A stretch of 64,000 nucleotides of DNA from Lentibacillus sp. JNUCC-1 (GTDB lineage Bacteria > Bacillota > Bacilli > Bacillales > Amphibacillaceae): positions 806,001 to 870,000 of the forward strand of contig NZ_WHOH01000003.1 in the NCBI RefSeq assembly GCF_009741735.1, in the 5' to 3' direction. The notes under the pieces were generated by a model that was given only the letters and a program-made list of their open reading frames with translations, was not told the origin of the DNA and did not search any database. Positions 1-9,643 of this stretch are shown here, one piece after another. Position numbers and translations under genes: made by a program. The stretch's first letter is position 1, and each line of letters begins with the position of its first letter.

Positions 1-876
1 CCATTTATTATTGTTGGTTTAGCCACGTCTTTGTATCAAATCGTTGATATGTTTACGTTTGAACGTGCAATGACAGACATAGGCGCAAGTGAAAGTGTTT
101 GGCAAACCGCTTATTCAGCATTTAACTTTTACGGACATAAACTAGTCGTTATACCTGGAACCATTGCAACAGGCTTATCTTTGGCAATGTTACCTGCCTT
201 GACGAAATCATTTACTGAAAACAACCGAAAACAGGTCTTTCAGCAAATCAATCAGTCTCTGCAGATCATATTTGTTCTTGTTATTCCGGCCGCAGTTGGT
301 CTGACGGTGTTATCAGATGTTGCCTATGGTGCGTTATATGGGATGACAAATCTTGACATCACCGGTAATATTCTGGCATGGTATGCCCCTGTTGCCTTGT
401 TTTTCTCATTATTTACAGTGACAGCATCTATTTTACAAGGCATTAACCAGCAACGCTTCACGGTTGTGAGCCTGGGTGCAGGGTTACTATTGAAAATACT
501 GTTCAACGTATTCTTGATTCATACTTTTGGGGCAAAAGGTGCTGTTTTCGGAACAGCAATTGCCGCAATCACAGCGGTTATGTTAAATCTTTGGCGCATA
601 AAAACTGCTATTGGGTTCCCGTTCAAACCCCTCATCAAACGTGCTGCACTTGTGTTGATTTTTTCAACAGTAATGACGGTCGTTATATTTATCCTAAAAT
701 GGTTGGTAGGTATGTTCGTTGATTATGAAGCCTCAAGAAGCGGTGCTGTAATTATGCTGGTCATCGGGGTAGCAATTGGCGGCGGAATTTATTTATGGCT
801 TGGTTATGCATCTACATTGCTTGAACGGACACTTGGCAATCGTATTAAAGTGCTGGATCGTATTTTCAAACGATAG
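1..876 (+). CDS. murJ: MurJ/YtgP-type lipid II flippase, C-terminal part
   Basis: The frame is open from the first base, so the gene starts outside the window; about 291 C-terminal residues are visible. The protein is a run of hydrophobic membrane segments with short charged loops and a basic C-terminus, typical of the MOP-superfamily polysaccharide exporters. MurJ (YtgP in B. subtilis, about 540 aa) flips lipid II across the membrane for peptidoglycan synthesis. Assignment rests on this hydrophobic pattern and on the following gene ytzG, which lies near ytgP in B. subtilis. Other MOP transporters such as SpoVB-like proteins are the main alternative. Confidence 0.75.
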   Translation, partial: PFIIVGLATSLYQIVDMFTFERAMTDIGASESVWQTAYSAFNFYGHKLVVIPGTIATGLSLAMLPALTKSFTENNRKQVFQQINQSLQIIFVLVIPAAVGLTVLSDVAYGALYGMTNLDITGNILAWYAPVALFFSLFTVTASILQGINQQRFTVVSLGAGLLLKILFNVFLIHTFGAKGAVFGTAIAAITAVMLNLWRIKTAIGFPFKPLIKRAALVLIFSTVMTVVIFILKWLVGMFVDYEASRSGAVIMLVIGVAIGGGIYLWLGYASTLLERTLGNRIKVLDRIFKR

Positions 877-888
877 GAGGGTGTTTGT

Positions 889-1623
889 ATGCGACTTGAT
901 AAACTCTTGGCCAATACAGGCTATGGCAGCAGAAAAGACGTCAAAGCACTCTTAAAGAAATCCATGGTGATGGTGAATGACACTCGGGTAAAGAATGGCA
1001 GCATTCATGTAGACCCTGAGCAGGATTTTATTCTGGTGGAAGGCGAACCGGTTGTTTACGAAAAGTATATTTATCTCATGATGAATAAGCCAAAAGATGT
1101 GATCAGTGCGACAGATGATCTTCGGGATCGAACAGTCATTGATTTACTGCCTCCTGAATATCACCTGTATAAACCATTTCCGGTTGGGAGACTTGATAAA
1201 GATACTGAGGGATTGCTTCTAATTACGAATGATGGTCAATTGGCACACCAATTAACAACACCTAAAAATGACGTCCCCAAAACGTATTATGCCATTGTTG
1301 AAGGACGCGTAACAGAACAGGATGCCCATGCATTTAGTAAGGGTGTCACATTGGACGATGGCTATGAAACAAAGCCCGGGAAACTTGTTGTGTTAAGCAG
1401 AGGTGATATTTCCCATATCGAACTGACGATTACTGAAGGAAAGTTTCATCAGGTAAAGCGAATGTTCGAAGCAGTTGGAAAGAAAGTTGCGTATCTTAAG
1501 CGGTTGAGCATGGCTGATTTGCATCTGGACGAAGCACTCGAACCCGGTGAATATCGCCGTTTGACAGAGCATGAGTTGAAAGAGGATTTAACGATTGTAA
1601 AACCATCTCATGAATCTTCATGA
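889..1623 (+). CDS. ytzG: RsuA-family rRNA pseudouridine synthase YtzG
   Basis: 244 aa, the usual length. An N-terminal S4 RNA-binding domain (about residues 1-60) precedes the catalytic domain. The catalytic motif GRLDKDTEG lies at residues 100-108, with D103 as the expected nucleophile. The family isomerises uridine to pseudouridine in 16S rRNA (RsuA type), acting on ribosomal precursors. A strong GGAGGG site precedes the ATG. The end overlaps the next gene by 14 bp, suggesting co-transcription. Confidence 0.9.
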   Translation: MRLDKLLANTGYGSRKDVKALLKKSMVMVNDTRVKNGSIHVDPEQDFILVEGEPVVYEKYIYLMMNKPKDVISATDDLRDRTVIDLLPPEYHLYKPFPVGRLDKDTEGLLLITNDGQLAHQLTTPKNDVPKTYYAIVEGRVTEQDAHAFSKGVTLDDGYETKPGKLVVLSRGDISHIELTITEGKFHQVKRMFEAVGKKVAYLKRLSMADLHLDEALEPGEYRRLTEHELKEDLTIVKPSHESS

Positions 1624-2236
1624 AAGCAGGGTGAACAGTTTGGGATCTGATTCTCATTATTTTATTGGCATCGGGCTAACACCAGAAGCCAGAGAAAAAG
1701 TTGCTTCCATACAAGAAGAAGTGACTCCTTATTTCTCTTATAAAACATGGACACATAAAGAGGATTTCCATATTACGCTGAAATTCCTGGGTGCAGTCAA
1801 AGCGGAGAAACTGGACCTCATTGATCGTGAGTTTAAACATATGGATCTAGGGAAGTCATTTTTTATAAAGCTGGGAACTCTTGGATACTTTGGATCACCA
1901 GAACATCCGCGTGTCTTATGGGTAGGTGTAGAAAAGAATTCAATGCTTGTGCATCTTCAGGAGAAGGTTTCAGATGCGCTTCATGCTCAAGGGTTTGAAA
2001 AAGAAAACCGCCCATATCGTCCTCATATTACTCTTGGGAAAAAGTGGGACCCCAGTACCGGTCCCGTGCTCTGCCAAAACACTTTAAAGCAGTTTCAAGC
2101 ACACTTTAAGCATGATACACATATGTCAGTAGATCATATCTGTTTATACCAAATCACACCCCAATCCAATCCTAAATATACGTGTGTAAAAACATATGAA
2201 TTGAAAGGGGGCGTTAATGATGGCTCAGCTCGTTAA
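1610..2236 (+). CDS. thpR: RNA 2',3'-cyclic phosphodiesterase (2'-5' RNA ligase family, YtlP)
   Basis: 208 aa with the two HxTx motifs that define the 2H phosphoesterases: HITLKFLG in the N-terminal half and HITLGKK in the C-terminal half. ThpR opens 2',3'-cyclic phosphates at RNA ends; ligase activity in the family is weak. The first ATG (1610) lies inside ytzG without a good Shine-Dalgarno. In-frame GTG at 1631 and TTG at 1640 (after a weak AGGGTG) are plausible starts, because conserved sequence begins only at SHYFIGIG. It overlaps ytlQ at its end, so ytzG-thpR-ytlQ look translationally coupled. Confidence 0.88.
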   Translation: MNLHESRVNSLGSDSHYFIGIGLTPEAREKVASIQEEVTPYFSYKTWTHKEDFHITLKFLGAVKAEKLDLIDREFKHMDLGKSFFIKLGTLGYFGSPEHPRVLWVGVEKNSMLVHLQEKVSDALHAQGFEKENRPYRPHITLGKKWDPSTGPVLCQNTLKQFQAHFKHDTHMSVDHICLYQITPQSNPKYTCVKTYELKGGVNDGSAR

Positions 2237-3140
2237 ATTAAAAGATTATATTTCACGTTATGAATGGAACGTATATCGGTATCCAAGTCAATATATCCGA
2301 TTAAAGCAAGATAATTGGAAGAAGATGAAACATTCCTGGGATGCTGCAGCGTCTAATCAGAAAGAGCCAGATTCAGCAGCCCCCTCTGCCAGCCGTTTAA
2401 GTAAATGGCTCCCTTTCATGAAAAAAAACACAGATCAGAAAGCTGAAGAAATTAAATCTGAGCAAGACATACCTAATACAGAACAAGAATTGAAACAGCT
2501 CTTTCTCGATCAATTGCTTCCCTTTCAATTTAAGTGGGCGACTTCCACAGTGACAGATGTTTCGTTTGTCGATCCTGTCATTTATGATGATCAGGTACTT
2601 ACTTATTTTTTGCAGCGTTTTCCGGATACGTATCTGCTGATGTATTATCCAATATTTCATATCAAGCAAGCGCCAATGGAAGGAGATATCATTTTAGTCA
2701 GCCCACTTGAGATTGAGATTATCCACTTTATAAAAGGACAATCAGGTGATGTCATTCGTGCACAAGAAGGAAGAACATGGACAGTAGAACATAACGGGCA
2801 GGAACGGACGATGCTAAACCCGGAAATTGCTTTGAAACGCTCAGAATCGATTGTTAAGCGCCTTTTAGCCGAAAGCGATATTCAGATGACAGTTAAACGT
2901 ACTGTGTTAACACACGATGCGACTATTTTAACCTCACATCAGTTATACCAGACACGAGTTGTGGATGCACATTCGCACAATGATTGGTTACAGGAGAAAA
3001 GGACACACAATTCACCATTAAAAAATGTTCAATTGAAAGCGACTGGTGTGCTGCTCAAGCATTGCCTGACATCTGCTGTAAAACGTCCTGAATGGGAAAA
3101 AGATGGAACAGAATTTTCCATGAAATACGAGGAACATTAA
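2217..3140 (+). CDS. ytlQ: YtlQ-like conserved protein (possible NERD-related)
   Basis: 307 aa soluble protein, function unknown. It opens with a conserved basic and aromatic stretch (KLKDYISRYEWNVYRYPSQY), followed by a low-complexity linker (about residues 45-85) and a globular alpha/beta region. The tail contains DAHSHNDWL. A strong GGGGGCG site precedes tandem ATGs at 2217 and 2220. Position after thpR and before a lipid kinase matches B. subtilis ytlP-ytlQ-ytlR. The NERD relationship is from memory of the family and not visible as a clear motif. Confidence 0.75.
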   Translation: MMAQLVKLKDYISRYEWNVYRYPSQYIRLKQDNWKKMKHSWDAAASNQKEPDSAAPSASRLSKWLPFMKKNTDQKAEEIKSEQDIPNTEQELKQLFLDQLLPFQFKWATSTVTDVSFVDPVIYDDQVLTYFLQRFPDTYLLMYYPIFHIKQAPMEGDIILVSPLEIEIIHFIKGQSGDVIRAQEGRTWTVEHNGQERTMLNPEIALKRSESIVKRLLAESDIQMTVKRTVLTHDATILTSHQLYQTRVVDAHSHNDWLQEKRTHNSPLKNVQLKATGVLLKHCLTSAVKRPEWEKDGTEFSMKYEEH

Positions 3141-4093
3141 ATGTATGCACTAATTGTGAATCCAAAGGCTGGCTTTGGACGAGCCAAGCGCGTATTTAAG
3201 AAAATCAAAAAGAGTCCCTTATACAACAAATATGACTGTCAATGCTTCTTTACTGAGAACACAGGTCATGCAGAAACAATTGCATATAGGATCTCAAAAC
3301 AAACGCCCTCGGTAAAATGCATCATTGTTGTGGGGGAGACGGTACGCTTCACGAGGTCATTAACGGGGTAGGTAACAATAACATTTCTGTCGCTTTTATA
3401 CCAGGCGGTTCCGGCAATGATTTTGCAAGAGGCGTTCAAATTAAAGGAAACGAGAAAAGGATGTTTGAACATATTATTCAATATGGTGTTACCATACCAT
3501 ATTGGTGTGGTACATACGCTGCCGAAGAGACCGGTTCACGTCAATTTGTAAACAGCATAGGATTCGGTTTCGATGCTGAAATTGCCAAGTATGCCAATAC
3601 ATCCAAGCATAAAAATTGGTTGAGATTTTTTAGATTGGACTCATTTCGTTATGTTTTTGCACTTATACATATTTTATTTCACTTTAAGCCTTTCAATGCG
3701 ACTCTGACATTGGACGGACGACGGCAGGACATTCAATCTTGCTGGATGGTTACCGTTGCGAACCATCCTTATTATGGCGGGGGAATGAAAATTATTCCAC
3801 ATGCCAAGATCGAGCCTGAAATATTCCCTGTACTTGTGATACATGGTATTTCGAAGTGGAAAATTCTGGCTTTATTTGTGACGGTATTTACTGGCAAACA
3901 TTTATCCTTTAAGGAAGTGGATTGCCATATGGCTTCAAAAGTAGAATTTCATTCAGAATCTAAAGTTCAATATCAGGTTGATGGACAGACAGATTCATGT
4001 ATGTATGGCGTGGTGGAAAAAAACAGCGACGCCACACATATAGTGGGGGACTTTGATGGGCATATGCTTGAAAAGAGCAGTTATTTTCGGTAA
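3141..4093 (+). pseudogene. ytlR: Diacylglycerol-kinase-like lipid kinase YtlR, frameshifted as read
   Basis: The first frame (from 3141, NPKAGFGRAKRVFKK) covers the N-terminus of a DAGK catalytic domain and runs off at 3371. The downstream frame continues as GGDGTLHEVINGV, then IPGGSGNDFARG, to 4093. Both are hallmark nucleotide-binding motifs of the DgkB/YegS lipid kinases. The break falls inside the GGDG motif at a G5 tract (3332-3336); one more G restores VVGGDGTLHEV. No other damage is visible over about 318 codons. Either a sequencing error or a very recent mutation; an intact protein would phosphorylate a membrane lipid. It starts one base after the ytlQ stop. Confidence 0.85.
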
Positions 4094-4132
4094 TCTTAGT
4101 CCATGCTGCTTATTTTTTAATAGATTTGGGGA

Positions 4133-4954
4133 ATGCACGTGAACTGGCTTAATAAAGCAATCGGAAAAGAATGGAATATTACGCCTGCAGGTGGGTTAAC
4201 GGGGGATGCGTATATCGCAGAGCGGCATAATCAGCGTATCTTTCTGAAACGAAATTCATCACCTTTTCTTGCTGTGTTATCAGCGGAAGGCATTGTACCT
4301 AAACTTATGTGGACAAAGCGCTTGGAAAATGGAGATGTATTAACTGCGCAAGAATGGCTTGAAGCTAGAGAACTCAAAGCTGAAGAAATGCAGCATCCAC
4401 ACGTAGCCAATCTATTAAATCAAATTCATCAATCCTCTGAATTGCTTCATATGCTCTTGCGCATGGGAAAAACAGCAGTCACCTCTGATGAGACGTATCA
4501 GCGCATTGTAGGATGGTCTCAGGAAAATGGACTGCTTAAGAATTACGATGAGGTCACACACGCCATTCGTGTACTGGATGAATTGTTGCCTGCTACCCGT
4601 GGCCAAGAGCCAGTGGTGTGCCATTGTGACTTGAATCATAATAATCTGTTGCTCACTCAAACCGGTGAATTATATCTGATTGACTGGGATAATGCGATGA
4701 TCGCCGATCCGGCTATGGATATCGGGCTTGTATTAAAATGGTATGTTCCAGTCCAGTACTGGGGCGAATGGCTGCAGCAATATGGCATGCAACAAGACAC
4801 ACAATTGATGAAGCGCATGTACTGGTATTTATTGGCTGATGCCCTGCATTATATGAACTGGCATACAATCAGAAATGAACCTCACAAAGTTGAGGAGCGT
4901 TTGGACACGCTTAAAGAGCTGCTCAGAACATATAAGTCCAAGTGTTATGAATAA
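4133..4954 (+). CDS. ytmP: APH/choline-kinase-fold phosphotransferase YtmP
   Basis: 273 aa, one kinase-like domain. The catalytic loop HCDLNHNN and the metal-binding IDWDNA segment in the C-terminal third are those of aminoglycoside phosphotransferase and choline or thiamine kinase folds. The N-terminal lobe has a nucleotide-binding lysine region (IFLKRN). The substrate is unknown. It is followed by ytzH in convergent orientation (10-bp overlap) and by trmB, as in B. subtilis ytmP-ytzH-ytmQ. Confidence 0.85.
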   Translation: MHVNWLNKAIGKEWNITPAGGLTGDAYIAERHNQRIFLKRNSSPFLAVLSAEGIVPKLMWTKRLENGDVLTAQEWLEARELKAEEMQHPHVANLLNQIHQSSELLHMLLRMGKTAVTSDETYQRIVGWSQENGLLKNYDEVTHAIRVLDELLPATRGQEPVVCHCDLNHNNLLLTQTGELYLIDWDNAMIADPAMDIGLVLKWYVPVQYWGEWLQQYGMQQDTQLMKRMYWYLLADALHYMNWHTIRNEPHKVEERLDTLKELLRTYKSKCYE

Positions 4955-5232
4955 CCGGTGTTGTTAATAGCAGAAATCCAGTTTTGTAAGTTCGTCTGGT
5001 TGGTAGTGATGTGCTCACTGACGTTTTGCACAGAAGCCCCTTCAACACTGTAATGGTATATTTCAGGGAGTAGTTTGTTGAGCTGTGCGTCAGTCAGCTG
5101 TTCATTGGCAATCATTGATTTAACCAGTCGTTTAATTTGCTGGTATTCTGAGACTTCACCTTCGACCGATTCATGCTGCTCACTGAGCAGATCATTTAAT
5201 AATATAAGTTGATCTGAATAAGATAAAGACAT
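4945..5232 (-). CDS. ytzH: YtzH-like small conserved protein
   Basis: 95 aa, close to B. subtilis YtzH in size. The start is set by AGGTGAG a few bases before the ATG at 5232; a longer reading upstream would overlap the trmB leader and has no such site. Mostly helical and acidic, no signal peptide or membrane segment, no catalytic motif seen. Function unknown. Its 3' end overlaps the end of ytmP on the opposite strand. Confidence 0.75.
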   Translation of the reverse strand: MSLSYSDQLILLNDLLSEQHESVEGEVSEYQQIKRLVKSMIANEQLTDAQLNKLLPEIYHYSVEGASVQNVSEHITTNQTNLQNWISAINNTGYS

Positions 5233-5326
5233 CAATCTCACCTCGTTGACAGTATTCACCGATTGGGGCTGAACTATGTAATATGAGGTGAATTTTGTTA
5301 TAACATAAATTGAAAGAGGGATAGAA

Positions 5327-5980
5327 ATGCGGCAACGCCATAAACCCTGGGCAGACGATTTTTTAAAGGAACATGACACGATTGTTTTACCCAATGCCAT
5401 AGAGCATAAAGGAAAGTGGGCATCTCATTTTGGGAATAATCGCCCAATACATTTGGAAATCGGCACTGGAAAGGGTCAATTCATTAGTGGCATGGCTAAG
5501 CAACATCCGGATATTAACTTTATTGGCATTGAATTAGCGAAGAGCGTTATCGTTAACGCTGCAGAAAAAGTGATTGAGGCTGATCAGAAAAATGTGGTTT
5601 TGCTCAATGAAAATGCTGAGAAATTAACTGAGTTGTTCGGGGAATCAGAGATTGATACCATTTATTTAAACTTTTCCGATCCTTGGCCAAAAAACCGTCA
5701 TGAAAAACGCAGGTTGACATTTCAAGCATTTCTCCAGCGGTACGAGCAGTGTCTGGTTCCGAATGGTGAAATCATTCTAAAAACAGATAATGGACCCTTT
5801 TTCGAGTACTCGCTTGTCAGCTTTTCACAGTTTGGGCTTGTGCTTGAAGAAGTAAATGTTGATTTGCATAAAGCTGAAGATGAATGGAATATCATGACAG
5901 AATACGAAGAGAAATTCTCAGCAAAAGGTCAGCCGATTTACCGCTGTCGTGCACATTTTAACAATATTAGTAAAGGTTAG
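5327..5980 (+). CDS. trmB: tRNA (guanine-N7-)-methyltransferase
   Basis: 217 aa, the normal length. It has the SAM-binding motif EIGTGKGQF (about residues 44-52) and the TrmB signature DPWPKNRHEKRRL in the second half. TrmB makes m7G46 in the variable loop of many tRNAs using S-adenosylmethionine. An AAGAGGG site precedes the ATG. The gene stands alone on the plus strand between ytzH and ytnP, as in B. subtilis (ytmQ). Confidence 0.95.
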   Translation: MRQRHKPWADDFLKEHDTIVLPNAIEHKGKWASHFGNNRPIHLEIGTGKGQFISGMAKQHPDINFIGIELAKSVIVNAAEKVIEADQKNVVLLNENAEKLTELFGESEIDTIYLNFSDPWPKNRHEKRRLTFQAFLQRYEQCLVPNGEIILKTDNGPFFEYSLVSFSQFGLVLEEVNVDLHKAEDEWNIMTEYEEKFSAKGQPIYRCRAHFNNISKG

Positions 5981-6040
5981 TGTTTTGGTTGCTGGATAGC
6001 TTGAAGCCAGCTAAACTTGTATTATACAAGGAGGGGTTAT

Positions 6041-6898
6041 ATGGAAACATTGCAAATTGGCAGGGCGAAATTGACTTGGTTAAGCGGCGGTGTGAATTTT
6101 CTCGATGGAGGCGCCATGTTTGGAGTCGTACCAAAAGCGCTTTGGTCAAAAAAATATCCTGTTAACGATAAGAATCAAATCGAACTCCGTACAGACCCGA
6201 TATTACTTCAGGTGGATGGACAAAACTTTTTAATTGACTCTGGGATGGGAAATGGCAAACTAACAGCGAAACAAATACGCAATTTCGGTGTTAAAGAAGA
6301 ATCATATCTTGAATCCTCTTTAGGAGAGTTGGGGCTTTCTGTAAAAGATATTGATGCTATTTTAATGACGCATTTGCATTTTGACCATGCGTGTGGACTG
6401 ACTAAACCTACTGAAAACGGATATGAACCTGTATTTCCCGGCACTCCGATCTATGCATCCAGTACCGAATGGCACGAGATGAAAAATCCAAATATCCGTT
6501 CTGTAAATACATATTGGGAAATGAACTGGAAGCCTATAGCTGAATATGTGGAGACGTATGAACGAGAATTTGAAGTTGTGCCTGGGTTGAAAATGATTCA
6601 CACAGGGGGCCACAGTGATGGACACGGAATTATCATATTTGAAGACGGGGATGATTGTTTTATTCATATGGCTGACATAATGCCTACACAGGCTCATCAA
6701 AATAAATTATGGGCTTTAGCTTATGATGATTATCCGGTTACATCTGTTCACGAAAAAGAAAAGTGGATGGCACTTGGCTATGAAAAACAGGCATGGTATA
6801 CTTTTTATCATGATGCCTATTACAGGGCTGTGAAGGTTGATACAAACGGAGACAGAATAGATGTAGTCGAACGTAAAAGGTATTCGTATGAATCATAG
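6041..6898 (+). CDS. ytnP: Metallo-beta-lactamase-fold lactonase YtnP
   Basis: 285 aa. The zinc-binding motif THLHFDHACG and a later histidine in HTGGHSDGH define a class of MBL-fold hydrolases that includes N-acyl-homoserine lactonases. B. subtilis YtnP is reported to quench quorum signals. Start chosen at 6041 because AAGGAGGGG precedes it; an upstream ATG at 6017 has no such site. No signal peptide. Ends at a bidirectional terminator shared with ytzB. Confidence 0.88.
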   Translation: METLQIGRAKLTWLSGGVNFLDGGAMFGVVPKALWSKKYPVNDKNQIELRTDPILLQVDGQNFLIDSGMGNGKLTAKQIRNFGVKEESYLESSLGELGLSVKDIDAILMTHLHFDHACGLTKPTENGYEPVFPGTPIYASSTEWHEMKNPNIRSVNTYWEMNWKPIAEYVETYEREFEVVPGLKMIHTGGHSDGHGIIIFEDGDDCFIHMADIMPTQAHQNKLWALAYDDYPVTSVHEKEKWMALGYEKQAWYTFYHDAYYRAVKVDTNGDRIDVVERKRYSYES

Positions 6899-6937
6899 AA
6901 AAAAGCAGTGCCAGTTCTTCTGGCACTGCTTTTTTCT
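6896..6937. terminator. Bidirectional rho-independent terminator (ytnP / ytzB)
   Basis: A 10-bp GC-rich stem (GCAGTGCCAG, 6905-6914, with its complement at 6920-6929) around a 5-nt loop, flanked by A5 on the left and T6 on the right, so it can act on both strands. It sits between the convergent genes ytnP and ytzB. Confidence 0.85.
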
Positions 6938-7247
6938 ATGCCTGTGAGGCGTTTATGACTGCTCCGGTATCTTGGTCAACATGAAATTCAAACTGTTTGT
7001 TCTCGCCGTCGATGTTACGGGTCACACCGCCACGATAGGCTGTGTACAACAGTCCGTTTTTTTCAACTTCTTCAGGTTTCATGTAAATCCATGAGCCGCT
7101 AATCGGACCTGTGCGCTTAAATGCTTCTTTTGCGTTGTTAAGTGCTTTTTCTGGTGTGACAGTCTGGTAGTCATTTTGGATTTGTCTGGCTGCATAACCA
7201 GCGGCCACACCGAGGCCTGCTGCTAAAATAATTTTCTTTTTACTCAT
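6936..7247 (-). CDS. ytzB: PepSY-domain membrane-anchored protein YtzB-like
   Basis: 103 aa. A short hydrophobic N-terminus (KIILAAGLGVAAGYAARQ) is followed by a PepSY-like region (VTPEKALNNAKEAF through DQDTGAVINAS). PepSY domains are small extracytoplasmic modules thought to inhibit or regulate proteases. ATG at 7247 was chosen because AGAGGTG lies 6 nt upstream; a GTG at 7256 overlaps that site. The last codons touch the shared terminator. Confidence 0.75.
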   Translation of the reverse strand: MSKKKIILAAGLGVAAGYAARQIQNDYQTVTPEKALNNAKEAFKRTGPISGSWIYMKPEEVEKNGLLYTAYRGGVTRNIDGENKQFEFHVDQDTGAVINASQA

Positions 7248-7410
7248 TGTTTTCACCTCTAAACCCTTTTCAGATATAATGATTGACCTTCCTCTTAGTA
7301 TACCAAATGAAATGAAAATGGAAAACGATAAGGCTAAGACGGCAAACAGTGGAAAAACCTGAAGCTATTCCGTTATACTAGTAAAGAAATCTAGAAATGG
7401 GGGAACAGTC

Positions 7411-8484
7411 ATGAATCAGGAAACGTTATCGTTATTCAAAACATTGACAGAACTTCAAGGAGCACCAGGTCATGAACATCAAGTACGGGCGTTTATGAAG
7501 CAGGAGCTTGCCCGTTATGCTGATGAAACAATCCAGGATAATCTTGGTGGTGTGTTCGGGGTTAAGAACGGAGAGGGAAAAGGCCCTAAAGTTATGGTGG
7601 CTGGCCACATGGATGAAGTTGGCTTTATGATTACGCAAATCACCAAAAATGGTATGCTCAGATTTCAAACGCTCGGCGGCTGGTGGAATCAGGTTATGTT
7701 GGCGCAGAGGGTGCAAATTATGACAGACCAAGGTCTGGTGATGGGTGTGATCGGCTCTATTCCCCCGCATAACCTTACTCCTGAACAACGCAAAAAGCCG
7801 ATGGAAGTCAGCAATATGCTTATTGACATCGGAGCAGATGACCTCGAAGATGCAGAAAGAATCGGGATTAAGCCTGGACAGGCAGCCGTGCCAGTTTGTC
7901 CATTTACACCAATGGCCAACGACAAAAAAATTATGGGCAAAGCTTGGGACAACAGATATGGATGTGGTCTTTCAATTGAATTGTTGAAAGAAGTCCAGAA
8001 TGAAACATTGCCGAACAGATTATATTCAGGTGCAACGGTTCAAGAAGAAGTTGGTTTGCGTGGTGCACAAGTGGCGGCAAACATGATTGAACCTGATATC
8101 TTCTATGCACTCGATGCATCACCGGCGAATGATATGTCTGGAGATGAGAATGCGTTTGGTCAACTTGGTAAAGGTGCACTGCTTCGTATATTTGACCGTA
8201 CAATGATCACACATCGGGGTATGCGGGAATTTGTTCTAGATACTGCTGAGACCCATGATATACCTTACCAGTATTTCATATCTCAAGGTGGTACAGATGC
8301 AGGACGCGTACATACTTCAGGTGACGGTGTACCATCTGCTGTAATCGGTTTATGTTCACGATACATTCATACAGCTGCATCAATGATTCATGTGGATGAT
8401 TATGCTGCTGCTAAAGAGCTCCTAGTAAAACTTGTTAAAGCAACAGATCAACAAACAGTTGATACGATACGCAGTAATGGATAA
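7411..8484 (+). CDS. ytoP: M42-family metallo-aminopeptidase YtoP
   Basis: 357 aa cytosolic aminopeptidase of the glutamyl/PepA-like M42 family. Visible metal and catalytic elements are [10 protein letters not shown] (His and Asp ligands), [18 protein letters not shown] (the EE pair) and a late [12 protein letters not shown]. Such enzymes form dodecameric tetrahedral shells that degrade short peptides. A GGGGGAA site precedes the ATG. Followed closely by the DUF84 gene, so probably co-transcribed. Confidence 0.9.
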   Translation: MNQETLSLFKTLTELQGAPGHEHQVRAFMKQELARYADETIQDNLGGVFGVKNGEGKGPKVMVAGHMDEVGFMITQITKNGMLRFQTLGGWWNQVMLAQRVQIMTDQGLVMGVIGSIPPHNLTPEQRKKPMEVSNMLIDIGADDLEDAERIGIKPGQAAVPVCPFTPMANDKKIMGKAWDNRYGCGLSIELLKEVQNETLPNRLYSGATVQEEVGLRGAQVAANMIEPDIFYALDASPANDMSGDENAFGQLGKGALLRIFDRTMITHRGMREFVLDTAETHDIPYQYFISQGGTDAGRVHTSGDGVPSAVIGLCSRYIHTAASMIHVDDYAAAKELLVKLVKATDQQTVDTIRSNG

Positions 8485-8513
8485 TTAAGTTTCAATATGT
8501 GGAGGACAGGTAA

Positions 8514-9014
8514 ATGAAAATCATAGCAGGCACACAGAATTTAGCCAAACTCACAGCAATACAAACCGTATTTTCAGACGTGAAGATCGACGGCGTTTCT
8601 GTTCCTTCAAATGTATCAGCTCAGCCTGTTTCAGATGAAGAAACCCTCCAAGGGGCCGTTAACCGAGCGACCCAATGCACCGAGAAAGAGGCCAATGTGT
8701 ATGGCATTGGTCTTGAGGGCGGGGTGATGCAGATATGCGGCAAATTATATCTGTGCAATTGGGGTGCTCTGAAGACGCCATCTGGTCAATTATATACAGC
8801 ATCGGGTGCCCGAATCAGATTGCCTGAATCGTTTAACATCCTGCTTGAGGGAAAAGTTGAACTAGGTGATCTGATGGATGATTATGCAAATAAGTCGAAT
8901 ATCCGTCAGCACGAGGGGGCTATTGGGATCTTTACAAATGGTCAAGTGTCCCGAAGTGATATGTTTATACATGTTGTGACGTTATTAAAAGGGCAATTGA
9001 CTTTTTATGAATAA
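8514..9014 (+). CDS. DUF84-family (YjjX-like) non-canonical NTP phosphatase
   Basis: 166 aa. The N-terminal AGTQNLAKLTAIQTVF pattern, EETLQGAVNRA and GIGLEGGV are characteristic of the DUF84/YjjX inosine-xanthosine triphosphatases, which hydrolyse ITP and XTP to protect nucleic acids. GGAGGACAGGTAA precedes the ATG. It lies 29 bp after ytoP and ends at a strong terminator. Substrate specificity is inferred from the family only. Confidence 0.85.
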   Translation: MKIIAGTQNLAKLTAIQTVFSDVKIDGVSVPSNVSAQPVSDEETLQGAVNRATQCTEKEANVYGIGLEGGVMQICGKLYLCNWGALKTPSGQLYTASGARIRLPESFNILLEGKVELGDLMDDYANKSNIRQHEGAIGIFTNGQVSRSDMFIHVVTLLKGQLTFYE

Positions 9015-9019
9015 TAAAT

Positions 9020-9053
9020 AAAACACAGCGGCTTGATTTTGCCGCTGTGTTTT
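9020..9053. terminator. Bidirectional terminator between DUF84 gene and ytoQ
   Basis: A 13-bp perfect stem (AAAACACAGCGGC, 9020-9032, and its complement 9041-9053) around an 8-nt loop. The A-run on one side and T-run on the other allow use on both strands. Confidence 0.85.
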
Positions 9054-9055
9054 AC

Positions 9056-9496
9056 TTATTCATAAATATAAGCCAAGACATCGAGTGCCTGATCTATCGT
9101 TTCTACAGTCACATTTGCTTTGTTGGATAGTTCTTTTAATGGATGGATTAGTGACTCTGGTCTGACTATAATAGTAGGCTTGCCAAGTGTGATCGCAGCA
9201 CTGGCGTCCATTGCAGTATTCCATTGCTTGTATTGTTCGCCAAAAAGTGCAATGACAGCATCGGATTTTTGCATAAGCACTTCGGTACGGAAATTATTGA
9301 CACTTGAGGCCGCATCATCACGGAAGACCTTACCTGGCTGCTTTCCAATAATGTCCTCGCCAATATCATCGGATCTGTCATGGTTGGTTTGTGGTCCTAC
9401 GAACGTGAGAGGCAGGTCTTTTTCTTTTGCTTTGCTTTTTAAGTCTTCGCGCCAGTCATCATGAATCTGACCAGCTAAGTAAACGGTTAATTCCAT
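9056..9496 (-). CDS. ytoQ: YtoQ-family protein
   Basis: 146 aa, matching the family length. The N-terminus ELTVYLAGQIHDDWR and the conserved FVGPQTNHDRSDDIGEDI are the recognisable family sequences. The fold resembles nucleoside 2-deoxyribosyltransferase-like proteins (YLAG start, later DAVIALFGE and KPTIIV), but activity is unknown. The ATG at 9496 has GGAGG 5 nt upstream; an upstream in-frame ATG lies before that site and was not used. Confidence 0.88.
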   Translation of the reverse strand: MELTVYLAGQIHDDWREDLKSKAKEKDLPLTFVGPQTNHDRSDDIGEDIIGKQPGKVFRDDAASSVNNFRTEVLMQKSDAVIALFGEQYKQWNTAMDASAAITLGKPTIIVRPESLIHPLKELSNKANVTVETIDQALDVLAYIYE

Positions 9497-9643
9497 GAAA
9501 TCCCTCCATCTGTTCATTATACTTTCATTCTACTGGATGAGGCTTCTGAAGCCAAATATTGCGCTTTCGTCATGTCAAATCAAATAAAAAATGATAGTAT
9601 GGTAAAAGAGGGTATAATGATCGATATTGAGAGGATGAGGGGT